From: Nitrospira sp.
GTDB lineage: Bacteria > Nitrospirota > Nitrospiria > Nitrospirales > Nitrospiraceae
Length of the DNA: 64,000 bases
NCBI GenBank assembly: GCA_016788885.1
Contig: JAEURX010000042.1
Span: forward strand, 1 to 64,000
Reading direction: 5' to 3'
Under the pieces are notes generated by a model that was not told the origin of the DNA, did not search any database, and was given only the letters and a program-made list of their open reading frames with translations. Shown here piece after piece: positions 18,496 through 26,887 of this stretch (its first letter is position 1; each line of letters opens with the position of its first letter). The position numbers and the translations under genes were made by a program.

Positions 18496-20065
18496 ATGAC
18501 CACACACCGTCCCACCGGCAGCGTCGATGTTGTCCTCACAGCCGGAGAATCCCGTCCGTTGAGACGACCGGCTCAAGACATTCCATTTCGCATGTTACTC
18601 ATGGGCAATTTCAGCGGCAGGGAGAGTTCGCCGGAAGGCGCCAGACGAAGGCCACCGATCACCTGGCGCCCGCTGCGAGTGGATCGGGACAATCTTCAGA
18701 GCATTCCCGGCAAGCTCTCTGCCACACTTGAGGGGCCCCTCCTCGGAGAGAACACGCCCCCCATCACGCTGAGGTTCACCGATCTCGATGACTTTCATCC
18801 TGATCGCCTGGTTCCTCAGATCGAGCCCCTGCAAAAGCTCTCTGACCTGCGCCGGCGCCTGACCAGCCCAGCCACATTCTCTGCGGCTGTCGATGAAGTC
18901 CACGCATGGACACAGCCCCGGCAACCAACGGAAACCCGATCGTTCGCCGCCGCCCCCCACCCCGGCAGGCAACCCTCACTGACTCACCAACCAGCGGTCT
19001 CCTCGACCACATACTCGAACAGGCTCCCACGTCCTTGCACGATCTTGGATCTTCTGAATGGCAGTTATTTCTCCGCTCCATCATCAGGCCACACCTGGTC
19101 CCGAAAGCACATCCGCTGGAAAAAGAGCTGGTCGCACAGGTGAATGACGCCATGAGTCAGATCCTGCGAACCCTGCTCCACCATCCAACATTCCAAGAAC
19201 TGAGAGCGGCCTGGCTGGGGCTCTCATTTCTCGTGGATCGGCTTGAGACCGATTCGCGGCTTCAGCTCTACCTGCTAGATCTCTCCAAGGGTGAACTATC
19301 AGCAGATCTGCCCCGCAGCGACGATCTGTATACGACCCGGCTCTACCGCCTCCTGGTCCAAGAGACGGTCCGCACTCCCGGCGCGCATCCGTGGGCCGTG
19401 GTTGGTGGAGTCTATACGTTCGATCGAACGGGTAACGATGTTGAGATGCTGGATCGGATTGCCCACATTGCCAAGGAAGCCGGAGCGCCGTTTCTGGCCG
19501 CCGCCTCACCCTGCATAGCGGGATGCTCTTCGTTCGGATCAAGGCTGGATCCGGATGACTGGGAAGGGCCGGCGGCCCATCAGGAGGAGCAGCAGCGGTG
19601 GGAACGGCTGCGACAGATTGAGGACGCGTCGTATCTCGGTCTCTCTCTGCCGCGATTCTTACTCTGCCTGCCGTTCGGACGTGAGACAGAAGCGATCAGC
19701 GCCTTTGACTTTGAGGAAATGGCAGGCGGCCCAAACCATGATGATTATTGCTGGGGCAACCCGATCTTCGCCTGTCTTGTGCTCTTGGGGTAGGCCTTTT
19801 CAGCGGATGGCGGCAGCTTCGACCCGGATCAATTCGGGATCTCGACGGGCTTCCCTTGCCTGTCTATCAGGATGAGGCGGGGGATTCCGTGACCAAGCCC
19901 TGTGCTGAAGCCTGGCTCACAGAAAAGGCCGCCGAACGGCTGCTTGAAGCGGGCCTGATGCCCCTCCTCTCCTACAAAAACCAGGATCGCATCTGTCTCG
20001 TGCGGTTCCAGTCGATCGCATCGCCGTTGAAACCGTTGCAAGGCCGGTGGAGTGAGGCCGGATAG
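18496..20065 (+). pseudogene. fused TssB-TssC sheath protein, two frame breaks
   Basis: Three successive frames together encode one sheath fusion of about 523 aa. The first frame (from ATG 18496, GGAAAGGGA upstream) is TssB-like (FRMLLMGNFSGRE, VDRDNL, LRFTDLDDFHPDRLVPQIEPL). The second (about 18955-19790) is TssC-like (EKELVAQVNDAMSQILRTLLHH, LRAAWLGLSFLVDR, PWAVVGGVYTF, YLGLSLPRFLL, YCWGNPIFAC). The third ends with the TssC C-terminus (TEKAAERLLEAGLMPLLSYKN). Each junction needs one extra base: in the C6 tract at 18953-18958 and in the GGGG before the TAG at 19791-19793. With both bases restored the frame is continuous. The cause is either homopolymer sequencing error or recent inactivation. 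It is separate from the intact tssB/tssC at 45.9-47.9 kb. Confidence 0.82.
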
Positions 20066-20086
20066 GACCACAACACGAGCGAACGA

Positions 20087-22096
20087 TCACCGTCTGGCCT
20101 GTGTCGGCACAAAGACAAAATCACCCAACCCTTCGTGGCCGGCCATGTGTATAGGACCATAGGTCGGGACCTGCTCCACCTTCATTCGCTCGGCTGCTTC
20201 TGCGACTCGCGCCCTCACCGTCCAGAATAACCGCTCCGTTTCCAATGCAGTCGTGTTTTCCGAAAGCACAGCTAGGAAAGCCGCCGCAAAAATGGAATGC
20301 CCCGCGCCACCGTCATCGAGAACCGGTTTGGCACCGCCGGATGTGAGGGTGGTGCGAATTTTCCTGTCGGCAATCGACCTCAGCAGCAATTGCCTGGCTT
20401 GGTCTTGCACCTCAGGATTGAGCCTGGCCATGGCTGAACGAACGAGTTTACCGGCGAAACAGGAATCGGCAACGACGAGCACTTGCTTAGCCGGAATCAA
20501 CTCCAGCAAGTCGGTCACGGCCGGGAACTCGATCCACTCCGTATTGTCCAGAAGGTCTCCTTCAACCGGGATCCAATACCCTCGATCGATTTCAGGTTCA
20601 AGAAACCCATGCCCTGCATAGTAAATGAGTAAATCGTCCCGCTCAGACAGAGTCTTCCGATAGTCATTGAGCGCTTTTAACGTCTCCTTTCTACTGGAAT
20701 CCTTGATCACCTTGACATGGAAACCATATTGATCCTGCAACACGTTCGCTACAGCAGTCGCATCCGCAATGGCGGTGTTCAGCGGAGTCCATTGGCGATA
20801 GTGATCATTTCCGATAACAAGAGCATGGTACTGCCCAACCCTTGAGAGACCAGTTGTGGTCTCTCCCTCGCCGGCAGCCGCTGCACCAGACCTCACCATC
20901 AGCTTCATGTTGCCCTGTTTGTCCTGCCTATCGATGGCGACAAGATCCATGGGCACAGCCGATCTGGTCCCCTGGCTTGTCTGGACAGGCAACGAGAAGG
21001 TTCCCTGTTCGTCGACGACCACCGAGGCTCCATTGGCGGTGAGTGACCGAAGACCAGCGTGAGCGATCACACGTCCCGTGAGACGCAGCGGCCGTCCCGG
21101 TTGGATCACGACTGGAATCCGGCCTTGCTCAACTCGTATTCCCCTCGTCACCATGACGGGCGGATCGACGATCTGGAGAAAAGGCCCAGCAAGACCAAGA
21201 TCCTGAGGAGGAGATTGCCGGATCAATGAAACTTGTTTTTGGGCAGCCTCCTTCAAAGACAGCACCTGCATCTGCAGCTTTGCCACTTCGCTCTCACGGG
21301 CTTTGAGCAGTCGCTCCTGCTTGGCAATCACATCGCTGACTGTTGACGCAGGCCGGTTATCCGAAGTTCTCCCCTCCTCCTTCAACTGCTGCAGCCTGCG
21401 CCGCTCGTCATCGAGTAGGCTGGTCCGTTCGGCCAGCCGACTACGGGTCTGTTCGAGTTCTTGTTGAACGATATCCAATCGAACCTGTGGATCTCCCGCC
21501 GGAGCGCTGTTGCTTCCGCTCTCCACATCGGCCAGATTCCCTTCCCTCAGCCCGCTTGCCTTGGCAAACCACTTTCCGGCCTCAGCGCTACTTTTCTCGA
21601 CGCCGATTCCCTGTTCATACAACCGCCCTAAATTCACTGCCGCTCGACTGACGCCGCGCTCAGCAGCCTGTCGATACCAGGATGCCGCCTTGGGATAGTT
21701 CGGCCGTCCATCGGCGCCCTTCTCATACAAGACTCCCACGTAGTACTGCGCATCTGGGTCCCCTCCCTCTGCCGCACTGATCCATACCGTGAGCGCCGTC
21801 CGGTAGTCTGCCCGATCAAGCGCGACGTACTCTCCACCACGAATCGCGCAATCTTCCGCTGTCGTCCTGATTGGCCGACGGTCAGTGAGATAGGTCACAC
21901 GAGTGCCAAGTTGCCTGATCTGCCCGGGAAGAAGACAATCGACCACATCAAACGGATTGGCAGATCGTGGGTCTTTTAACTCGAGCTTTGACGTGCCATC
22001 GAGCTGCTCTGACGCACAGCCTACGAGCAGTCCCATCAGAAGTGCAGTCAGCCCATCACGGAGTTTTGCTCGAATATGTTGTGGAGCGGTTCTCAT
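20087..22096 (-). CDS. caspase-like (C14) lipoprotein with Sel1 repeats
   Basis: A 669-aa protein. A lipoprotein signal ends LLVGCAS (Cys about 27). Sel1/TPR-like repeats lie at about 100-185 (ALTVWISAAEGGDPDAQYYV, YPKAASWYRQAAERGVSRAA), then a coiled coil (about 205-290), an Ig/beta segment, and a C-terminal caspase p20-like domain (about 415-660) with His496 in YYAGHG and Cys546 in VVADSCFAGKL. This is a clan CD cysteine protease predicted to sit on an outer or inner membrane leaflet. It converges on the tssBC fusion (21 bp apart) and diverges from the outer-membrane protein gene. No Shine-Dalgarno is obvious at the ATG. The substrate is unknown. Confidence 0.88.
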   Translation of the reverse strand: MRTAPQHIRAKLRDGLTALLMGLLVGCASEQLDGTSKLELKDPRSANPFDVVDCLLPGQIRQLGTRVTYLTDRRPIRTTAEDCAIRGGEYVALDRADYRTALTVWISAAEGGDPDAQYYVGVLYEKGADGRPNYPKAASWYRQAAERGVSRAAVNLGRLYEQGIGVEKSSAEAGKWFAKASGLREGNLADVESGSNSAPAGDPQVRLDIVQQELEQTRSRLAERTSLLDDERRRLQQLKEEGRTSDNRPASTVSDVIAKQERLLKARESEVAKLQMQVLSLKEAAQKQVSLIRQSPPQDLGLAGPFLQIVDPPVMVTRGIRVEQGRIPVVIQPGRPLRLTGRVIAHAGLRSLTANGASVVVDEQGTFSLPVQTSQGTRSAVPMDLVAIDRQDKQGNMKLMVRSGAAAAGEGETTTGLSRVGQYHALVIGNDHYRQWTPLNTAIADATAVANVLQDQYGFHVKVIKDSSRKETLKALNDYRKTLSERDDLLIYYAGHGFLEPEIDRGYWIPVEGDLLDNTEWIEFPAVTDLLELIPAKQVLVVADSCFAGKLVRSAMARLNPEVQDQARQLLLRSIADRKIRTTLTSGGAKPVLDDGGAGHSIFAAAFLAVLSENTTALETERLFWTVRARVAEAAERMKVEQVPTYGPIHMAGHEGLGDFVFVPTQARR

Positions 22097-22119
22097 TCGA
22101 GACGGTACATTTATCCCTA

Positions 22120-22146
22120 TTGAGGAGACTCACGTTACCCTATAAT
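22120..22146 (+). promoter_or_regulatory. candidate sigma-70 promoter for the outer-membrane protein gene
   Basis: A perfect TATAAT at 22141-22146 with TTGAGG at 22120-22125 (15-bp spacer, shorter than ideal). It lies in the divergent region upstream of the gene at 22270. Confidence 0.4.
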
Positions 22147-22269
22147 AGTCACCGCTTCAATATGATGAGGCAGATCTATAGCCGTGATACAGGCGCCTCA
22201 CCTCCGGACAATCTCGAATCGGCACCGGCAGTCGCTTACCACCTATCCAGAAGGAAGGAGGACCGTGGC

Positions 22270-23649
22270 ATGATGTATCAGGATTCACAAAGCGGGAAGC
22301 GGACCTTCATTCTCGCCATAAGTCTTGGCATCGGTCTTCTACAGTTTGCTCAGCCCATGGCCTCGACCGCGCAGGTATTGAATCAACGAGTGAATGAGTT
22401 ATTGGCGAATAACTGCGCGGGCCTGGGAGCGAACGTGGTCGGAGGAAACGCACTCTTGCTTGGCCCCAATCTTAACGCACTCTGTCAGTTTCCGAACACC
22501 GGCGCTGCTTCATCGACTGGAGGTGGAGCCGCCTCAGTTCAAGGATCTGCCGCATCGATTCTCAACAGAGCCTTGCTGCAACGATTGAATGAGATTGAAG
22601 AAGAGGAGGGGCAGGAGCATAAGCGCTCATCCTCACTCATGTTCAATCCGATCGGCTCATTGATGTCAGGGTTCGCGGGCAACCAGTCCGTGTCGTCTCC
22701 CTTTTATGCAGCTACGACAGCGGGAGGTGGGTCAGCGGCTTCGTTCAATACCGGCAGCCGCAGCCGCTGGAACGGGGTGGGATTTTTCGCCAGCGGACTC
22801 GTGGAATCACTGAACCGGGACATCACCACCTTTCAGGATGGTTATAAATCCACTATTCTCGGCATTACGGCGGGGGCCGATTATCGATTCAGCAAAAAAC
22901 TCGTCGCCGGTCTTGCCTTGAGCTATTCAAATACCGATGGCTCCTTCCGCAGCGGTGGTGACTTCAGCACAAACTCCTATGGCGGGATTTTGTTCGCATC
23001 CTATGTGCCAACGGACAAAACCTTTGTCCAGATCACTGGTGGTTATACGCGAAACAATTATCTGGTGGCACGTGCCGCCTCAGCTGATTCCCGAACTGCT
23101 GGAGGAACGACCGGAGGAAATATTGTGAATGGTATCGCTTCCAGTAATTCCAACGGCGATGTCTTCAACCTTGGGTTCATGACGGGATACGATCATCCGA
23201 TCGGCCGGTTTACCATCGGCCCTCGTCTAGGCCTCAATTACAGCCATACCCAGATTCACAATTACAGAGAATCCGGTGGGACAGGAATCGAACTCAAGTA
23301 TGACGACCAAAGTATTAACTCATTGCAAAGCGTCTTAGGCGTCCAGGGATCAGCCGCGTTCAGTACGGGTTTGGGAGTCCTAGTTCCGCAATTTAATGCG
23401 GATTACATCCATGAGTTTGCCAATTCTCAGCGTTTTATCGGGGTCCAGTTTGCCGAAGACTTGCGCGCCACGCCGACCAAATTCACGTTCCAAAACGATG
23501 TTCCCGTTCGGAACTATTTCAATCTGGGGACTGGTCTCGTCATGGTCTTGCCCAACGGCTGGCAGCCGTTCGTGAATTTCCGGGCGATGGTAGGCAACGA
23601 GCAGTTTACTAATTACGCAGGGACATTCGGGCTGCGGATCGAACTCTAA
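22270..23649 (+). CDS. autotransporter-type outer-membrane beta-barrel protein
   Basis: A 459-aa protein with a signal peptide ending near MASTAQ, a short Gly/Ala/Ser-rich N-terminal region (about 30-150) and a C-terminal autotransporter-like barrel (about 165-459). The barrel has alternating strands such as ITAGADYRFSKKLVAGLALSYS, FVQITGGYTRNNY and FTIGPRLGLNYSHTQI, and ends in a hydrophobic/aromatic strand closing with ...LRIEL. The start is ATG 22270 (or 22273) with AGGAGG about 9 bases upstream; the longer frame to 21967 overlaps the divergent gene and has no export signal. There is little room for a passenger, so it may act as a porin or surface protein. Confidence 0.8.
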   Translation: MMYQDSQSGKRTFILAISLGIGLLQFAQPMASTAQVLNQRVNELLANNCAGLGANVVGGNALLLGPNLNALCQFPNTGAASSTGGGAASVQGSAASILNRALLQRLNEIEEEEGQEHKRSSSLMFNPIGSLMSGFAGNQSVSSPFYAATTAGGGSAASFNTGSRSRWNGVGFFASGLVESLNRDITTFQDGYKSTILGITAGADYRFSKKLVAGLALSYSNTDGSFRSGGDFSTNSYGGILFASYVPTDKTFVQITGGYTRNNYLVARAASADSRTAGGTTGGNIVNGIASSNSNGDVFNLGFMTGYDHPIGRFTIGPRLGLNYSHTQIHNYRESGGTGIELKYDDQSINSLQSVLGVQGSAAFSTGLGVLVPQFNADYIHEFANSQRFIGVQFAEDLRATPTKFTFQNDVPVRNYFNLGTGLVMVLPNGWQPFVNFRAMVGNEQFTNYAGTFGLRIEL

Positions 23650-23819
23650 AGCTGAGGTTTGCGGACGATGAACATCGAGGTACAAACCCTAAGAATTCGT
23701 CAGCCTGGCGGTGTTCCGAGGTTCGTTCTCTTTGAATGCAAAGCCTTGATGCAGGATTCCCCCTCTGATTGAGATTTGGCATTTCGACAGTGATTGGTTT
23801 CGTCATCATATTGCTTTCG
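23650..23819. other. convergent intergenic region
   Basis: 170 bp between converging genes; no gene and no convincing hairpin-T-tract terminator seen. Confidence 0.35.
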
Positions 23820-24398
23820 CTATGGAGGGCAGCTCCCTTGAGAGAGCGGAGAGTTGGCGTCGCAGGCCACCACCTCATCAAGTTCTTGGAGATGATTGAT
23901 GTAGGGGGCTACGCACGGAAAAGTCTTCTCGTACCCTACGGGACTCCCCTTTCGGACTGTGACTCCAGCCTGGTGCTGTGGCGGACTCTCCTCTCCCTCG
24001 TAGTAGCTATATACCGTGTACTGAGTGTCCTTTCGAGCAAAGGTCAATTCTCGCCTGTCGACTTGCGCACGAAAGTAATGTGCCATCTTGAACTGATCGA
24101 CTGACTTGGCACGCTGAGCAGGGAACTCCAGCTCCAACGAGCCTGGGGCACCATAGCGGTACTGAATGTAGCGCTCCGGCGTTGTAAGCGACTTCGACGC
24201 ACAGATGGATAACACTTTCTTCGAGCCAGTGATCTGGCAGCTGAAGATCACTTGCTCTGTTACTGAGCAACGAGACGGGGTGTTCTTGTCACCACCGCCG
24301 AATGCCGGAACGGCCAAATCCCCTAGAAACAGGACTGTCAAGAAAGCTGCGGCGCAGGACGTGACAGCAGATAGACTGCGTCGGATCGAAATACCCAT
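23820..24398 (-). CDS. exported Cys-containing unknown; possible immunity partner of the muramidase
   Basis: A 192-aa protein with an N-terminal RRS and hydrophobic segment (SAVTSCAAAFLTVLFLGDLAVPAFG) that predicts export. The mature part is beta-rich and has six cysteines (CSVTEQ, FSCQI, SICAS, FPCVA, VACDA, GSCPP). I chose ATG 24398; a TTG at 24428 overlaps the muramidase stop. I do not recognise the family. Its position directly downstream of a cell-wall-degrading T6SS effector candidate and its export signal fit a periplasmic immunity protein, but this is inferred only from context. Confidence 0.6.
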   Translation of the reverse strand: MGISIRRSLSAVTSCAAAFLTVLFLGDLAVPAFGGGDKNTPSRCSVTEQVIFSCQITGSKKVLSICASKSLTTPERYIQYRYGAPGSLELEFPAQRAKSVDQFKMAHYFRAQVDRRELTFARKDTQYTVYSYYEGEESPPQHQAGVTVRKGSPVGYEKTFPCVAPYINHLQELDEVVACDANSPLSQGSCPP

Positions 24399-24424
24399 AA
24401 GCCGGCACCCCTGAAGCCGATGAG

Positions 24425-25312
24425 TCAATTCTCAATGCTCCCCTTGCTCCTTTTGTACTCGTTGTACGCTGACTCCATCTTTTCGTCGTACTTGTTCTCC
24501 TTGTAAGCCGGACCATTATAGCCTAGGGCGAACTTCGCCCAGTCTTTCGATCTCAGATACTGAACCAGCTTGTTGTCTGTGCAAAACGCAACGAATGACC
24601 GAAGATGCCCAGCCTCCGAAACAAACATTGCATCGCAGAATGTAAACACATCATCGAACCCGTTGTGGTTGAAGCCCATAACCTGAAATTTTCCCCACGA
24701 GGCAGACTTCAATGCCGCTTCAGCATTAAGTGCGAATGCTTCGGTAAGGCGTGTCCACTGATCGATACTGTAATACCTCCTCGCGCCGGTCCAGCTGGCT
24801 TGTGATAAATGCGGGTGGCTTTTGTCGTACCGACCCTCCGTGAACCTGTTGAACCAAAGTGCTTCAAACAGGATCTTCGGTCGTCCCTGGTCATCAAATC
24901 CGGTTGTGCCTCCGGATTCGACCTTTGAAACGGCATAGATCACAGCAGGTTCCACCGCAAGTGTGGTCGCCTCTTTGGCGATGTCGGTGTCAGAGATACG
25001 TGGTGGGTTCGTTGAACTCGGTCTTGGAATCGCATAGGTGGTCGAAAATGGCTTCAACCCAACAGGAGGAAGGCAAATCGGCGACAGCACCGCTGTGGCA
25101 TCTCCGATCCAGAACGAATCGCCGGGATGGCGTGACAGGCTTGTGGGATCCGCACTGTCCTGAACGCCGAGGGGCCCGGGAGTATCACCCAAGCAAGCAA
25201 GAACCGAGGGATCTGCCGCGTCATTGATTCCCAGGGGGCCAGGCGTGCGAGGCGGCCCCATCCAGCGGCGGTTTTTCAGTCCAGTGCTACCCCGAATTCT
25301 CGAAACAGCCAT
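24425..25312 (-). CDS. N-acetylmuramidase (DUF3380), probable T6SS effector
   Basis: A 295-aa protein without a signal peptide. The N-terminal 60 residues contain two copies of TPGPLGxxDxADP (residues 23-35 and 44-56, 21-residue period). The C-terminal domain (about 110-295) matches the DUF3380 muramidase family: IYAVSKVESGG with the likely catalytic Glu, ILFEALWFNRFT, SWGKFQVMGFN and FALGYNGPAY. ATG 25312 has GGGAGGA 7 bases upstream. A leaderless peptidoglycan hydrolase at the end of a T6SS operon, with an exported protein downstream, is the usual form of an antibacterial effector; delivery is inferred. Confidence 0.85.
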   Translation of the reverse strand: MAVSRIRGSTGLKNRRWMGPPRTPGPLGINDAADPSVLACLGDTPGPLGVQDSADPTSLSRHPGDSFWIGDATAVLSPICLPPVGLKPFSTTYAIPRPSSTNPPRISDTDIAKEATTLAVEPAVIYAVSKVESGGTTGFDDQGRPKILFEALWFNRFTEGRYDKSHPHLSQASWTGARRYYSIDQWTRLTEAFALNAEAALKSASWGKFQVMGFNHNGFDDVFTFCDAMFVSEAGHLRSFVAFCTDNKLVQYLRSKDWAKFALGYNGPAYKENKYDEKMESAYNEYKRSKGSIEN

Positions 25313-25444
25313 TGGTGTCCTCCCTCGCAACTCTATTCCGGAAACCGTTGTTCCCCAAGGGCACGTCATTCATGGTCGTGATAAGTTCGCACAATCTAAA
25401 CCCACCGTGGATAGTTCATGGGGCGTTCACTGGCGGCGATCTAT

Positions 25445-25978
25445 CTAGCGAACCTCCGGCCAACCCTTCGAGACCGGCAGCGGAGTGTATTCGATAAATT
25501 TGAAGGCGGTTCCAAACAGCGAGCCCCCTCGAATAATGCCCGGCACGTAGAGCTGGTAGACTTCATGAATGCTTTGCATAGGCGTCATGGTGGGCAGGTC
25601 ACGCGGATCTTTGCCAGCACTCCTCACCTGTTTTCCTCTGCCCTTCCAACACAGGAGGGGCTGGATCACCTCCGCTCGGACATAGGCATTGACCTCGCTG
25701 TATTCGTACAGAATCGCGGCAAACAGCCGGACGGCATAGCTGAGCGAATAACCATGCTGTAAGGCGAAGTGCTTGATCTTTTGGAAGTACTCATATTCCA
25801 GCCACCAGGGACCATTGGCTGCACTCTCGGGGCTACCGGTGGAAGTGTCGATGAACCGGTACAGCACCTGACCGGGATGGAGTTCCACCTGCCGAACCAT
25901 GTTCATCCCTTCCAAGGCTTTGTGGTAACCCTGACTCATCAACTCCTGATTGATCCACTTGGCCGTGTCGCGTGGCAC
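25445..25978 (-). CDS. unknown 177-aa protein between macro-domain and muramidase genes
   Basis: Not recognised. GTG 25978 is preferred because GGAGG lies 7 bases upstream; an ATG at 25939 lacks one. It has no signal or transmembrane helix. It is rich in aromatic residues (GPWWLEYEYFQKIKHFALQHGY) and has a helical middle (LSYAVRLFAAILYEYSEVNAYVRAEVI) and a C-terminal IHEVYQLYVPGI segment. It is co-oriented with the muramidase (132 bp downstream). It could be an adaptor, an immunity protein or a toxin; sequence alone does not decide. Confidence 0.6.
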   Translation of the reverse strand: MPRDTAKWINQELMSQGYHKALEGMNMVRQVELHPGQVLYRFIDTSTGSPESAANGPWWLEYEYFQKIKHFALQHGYSLSYAVRLFAAILYEYSEVNAYVRAEVIQPLLCWKGRGKQVRSAGKDPRDLPTMTPMQSIHEVYQLYVPGIIRGGSLFGTAFKFIEYTPLPVSKGWPEVR

Positions 25979-26193
25979 AATCGTACCTCCATTCGCTCGA
26001 TCTACTTATTGCGCATCAGCTGCGCCTCATAACGACGAGCCGATTGCCGCTCAGTCGCGGCTGACCTGGTTGGCGCATGGTCTCCTCGATTGACAGAGCA
26101 ATCCGCTGCACTACTTGCGAGTGCGGAACGTCCCGGTCATCACAAGCAATACACATCCCAAATGGATCGTACGGAACAGCATGCCTCGCTCGC

Positions 26194-26787
26194 TCAACTC
26201 TTCGTCGGGAAGCATTGGTGCTTCAAGAACAGAACAGCGTCCCGTTCGGCAAAGAAGATTAACCGTATCTCTGTGAGGAGTGAGTCTCGCGCGAAAAATC
26301 GACTAATCGCCTCAGATGCCACCACGGCAGCCTCCTCACGAGGATAGCCGTAAATCCCTGTCGAAATCGCCGGGAAGGCAAGAGTTCGCAGTTTGTGCTG
26401 CACCGCGAGATGCAGGCAATTGGTGTAACAGGAAGCCAACAAGGATGCATCCTGTTCGCCATGCGCACCTTTGATAGGGCCAACAGTGTGGATCACATAC
26501 CGCGCCGGCAATAAGCCGCCGGATGTGATGACGGCCTCACCTGTCGGGAGACCATGCGGATATCGCGTCCGCCGAATCTCTTCACATTGTTCCAGAATGA
26601 CTGGACCACCCGCGTCATGGATCGCCCCGTCCACACCCCCACCGCCGAGTAAGGTGGAATTAGCAGCGTTGACGATGGCATCGACTCGTTGCGTACAGAT
26701 GTCCCCCACCAGAACATGGATACGCCCATTCAAAAAGGTTCCCTGTACCGCCGCCGGTTTGGTGTGAGGAAAGATACTGTTACTCAT
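26194..26787 (-). CDS. macro-domain ADP-ribose-binding protein
   Basis: A 197-aa macro domain of the YmdB/MacroD type. It shows VGDICTQRVDAIVNAANSTL, the GGGGVDGAI loop, a C-terminal PAISTGIYGYP phosphate loop, and a terminal FFAERDAVLF strand. Such proteins bind ADP-ribose and often remove O-acetyl or ADP-ribose groups from targets (family knowledge). It lies within the accessory tail of the T6SS locus, where it could protect against or reverse ADP-ribosylation, but no ADP-ribosyltransferase motif is visible in the window. Start ATG 26787 lacks a clear Shine-Dalgarno. Confidence 0.9.
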   Translation of the reverse strand: MSNSIFPHTKPAAVQGTFLNGRIHVLVGDICTQRVDAIVNAANSTLLGGGGVDGAIHDAGGPVILEQCEEIRRTRYPHGLPTGEAVITSGGLLPARYVIHTVGPIKGAHGEQDASLLASCYTNCLHLAVQHKLRTLAFPAISTGIYGYPREEAAVVASEAISRFFARDSLLTEIRLIFFAERDAVLFLKHQCFPTKS

Positions 26788-26887
26788 GAGAACACGCGTA
26801 ATAATTGCTGCCCGTCGTATTCAGACCGTTGCTCGGCTTGAAGCGCGGAGGGGCGAGGGCCATGGGATCGCTCCTCTTTCTCAGCCC

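Noticed and set aside
18950-18960. Programmed frameshift in the tssBC fusion
   Set aside because: A second, unrelated break near 19790 needs the same fix and neither site has a recognised slippery heptamer with a downstream structure; error or decay is simpler.
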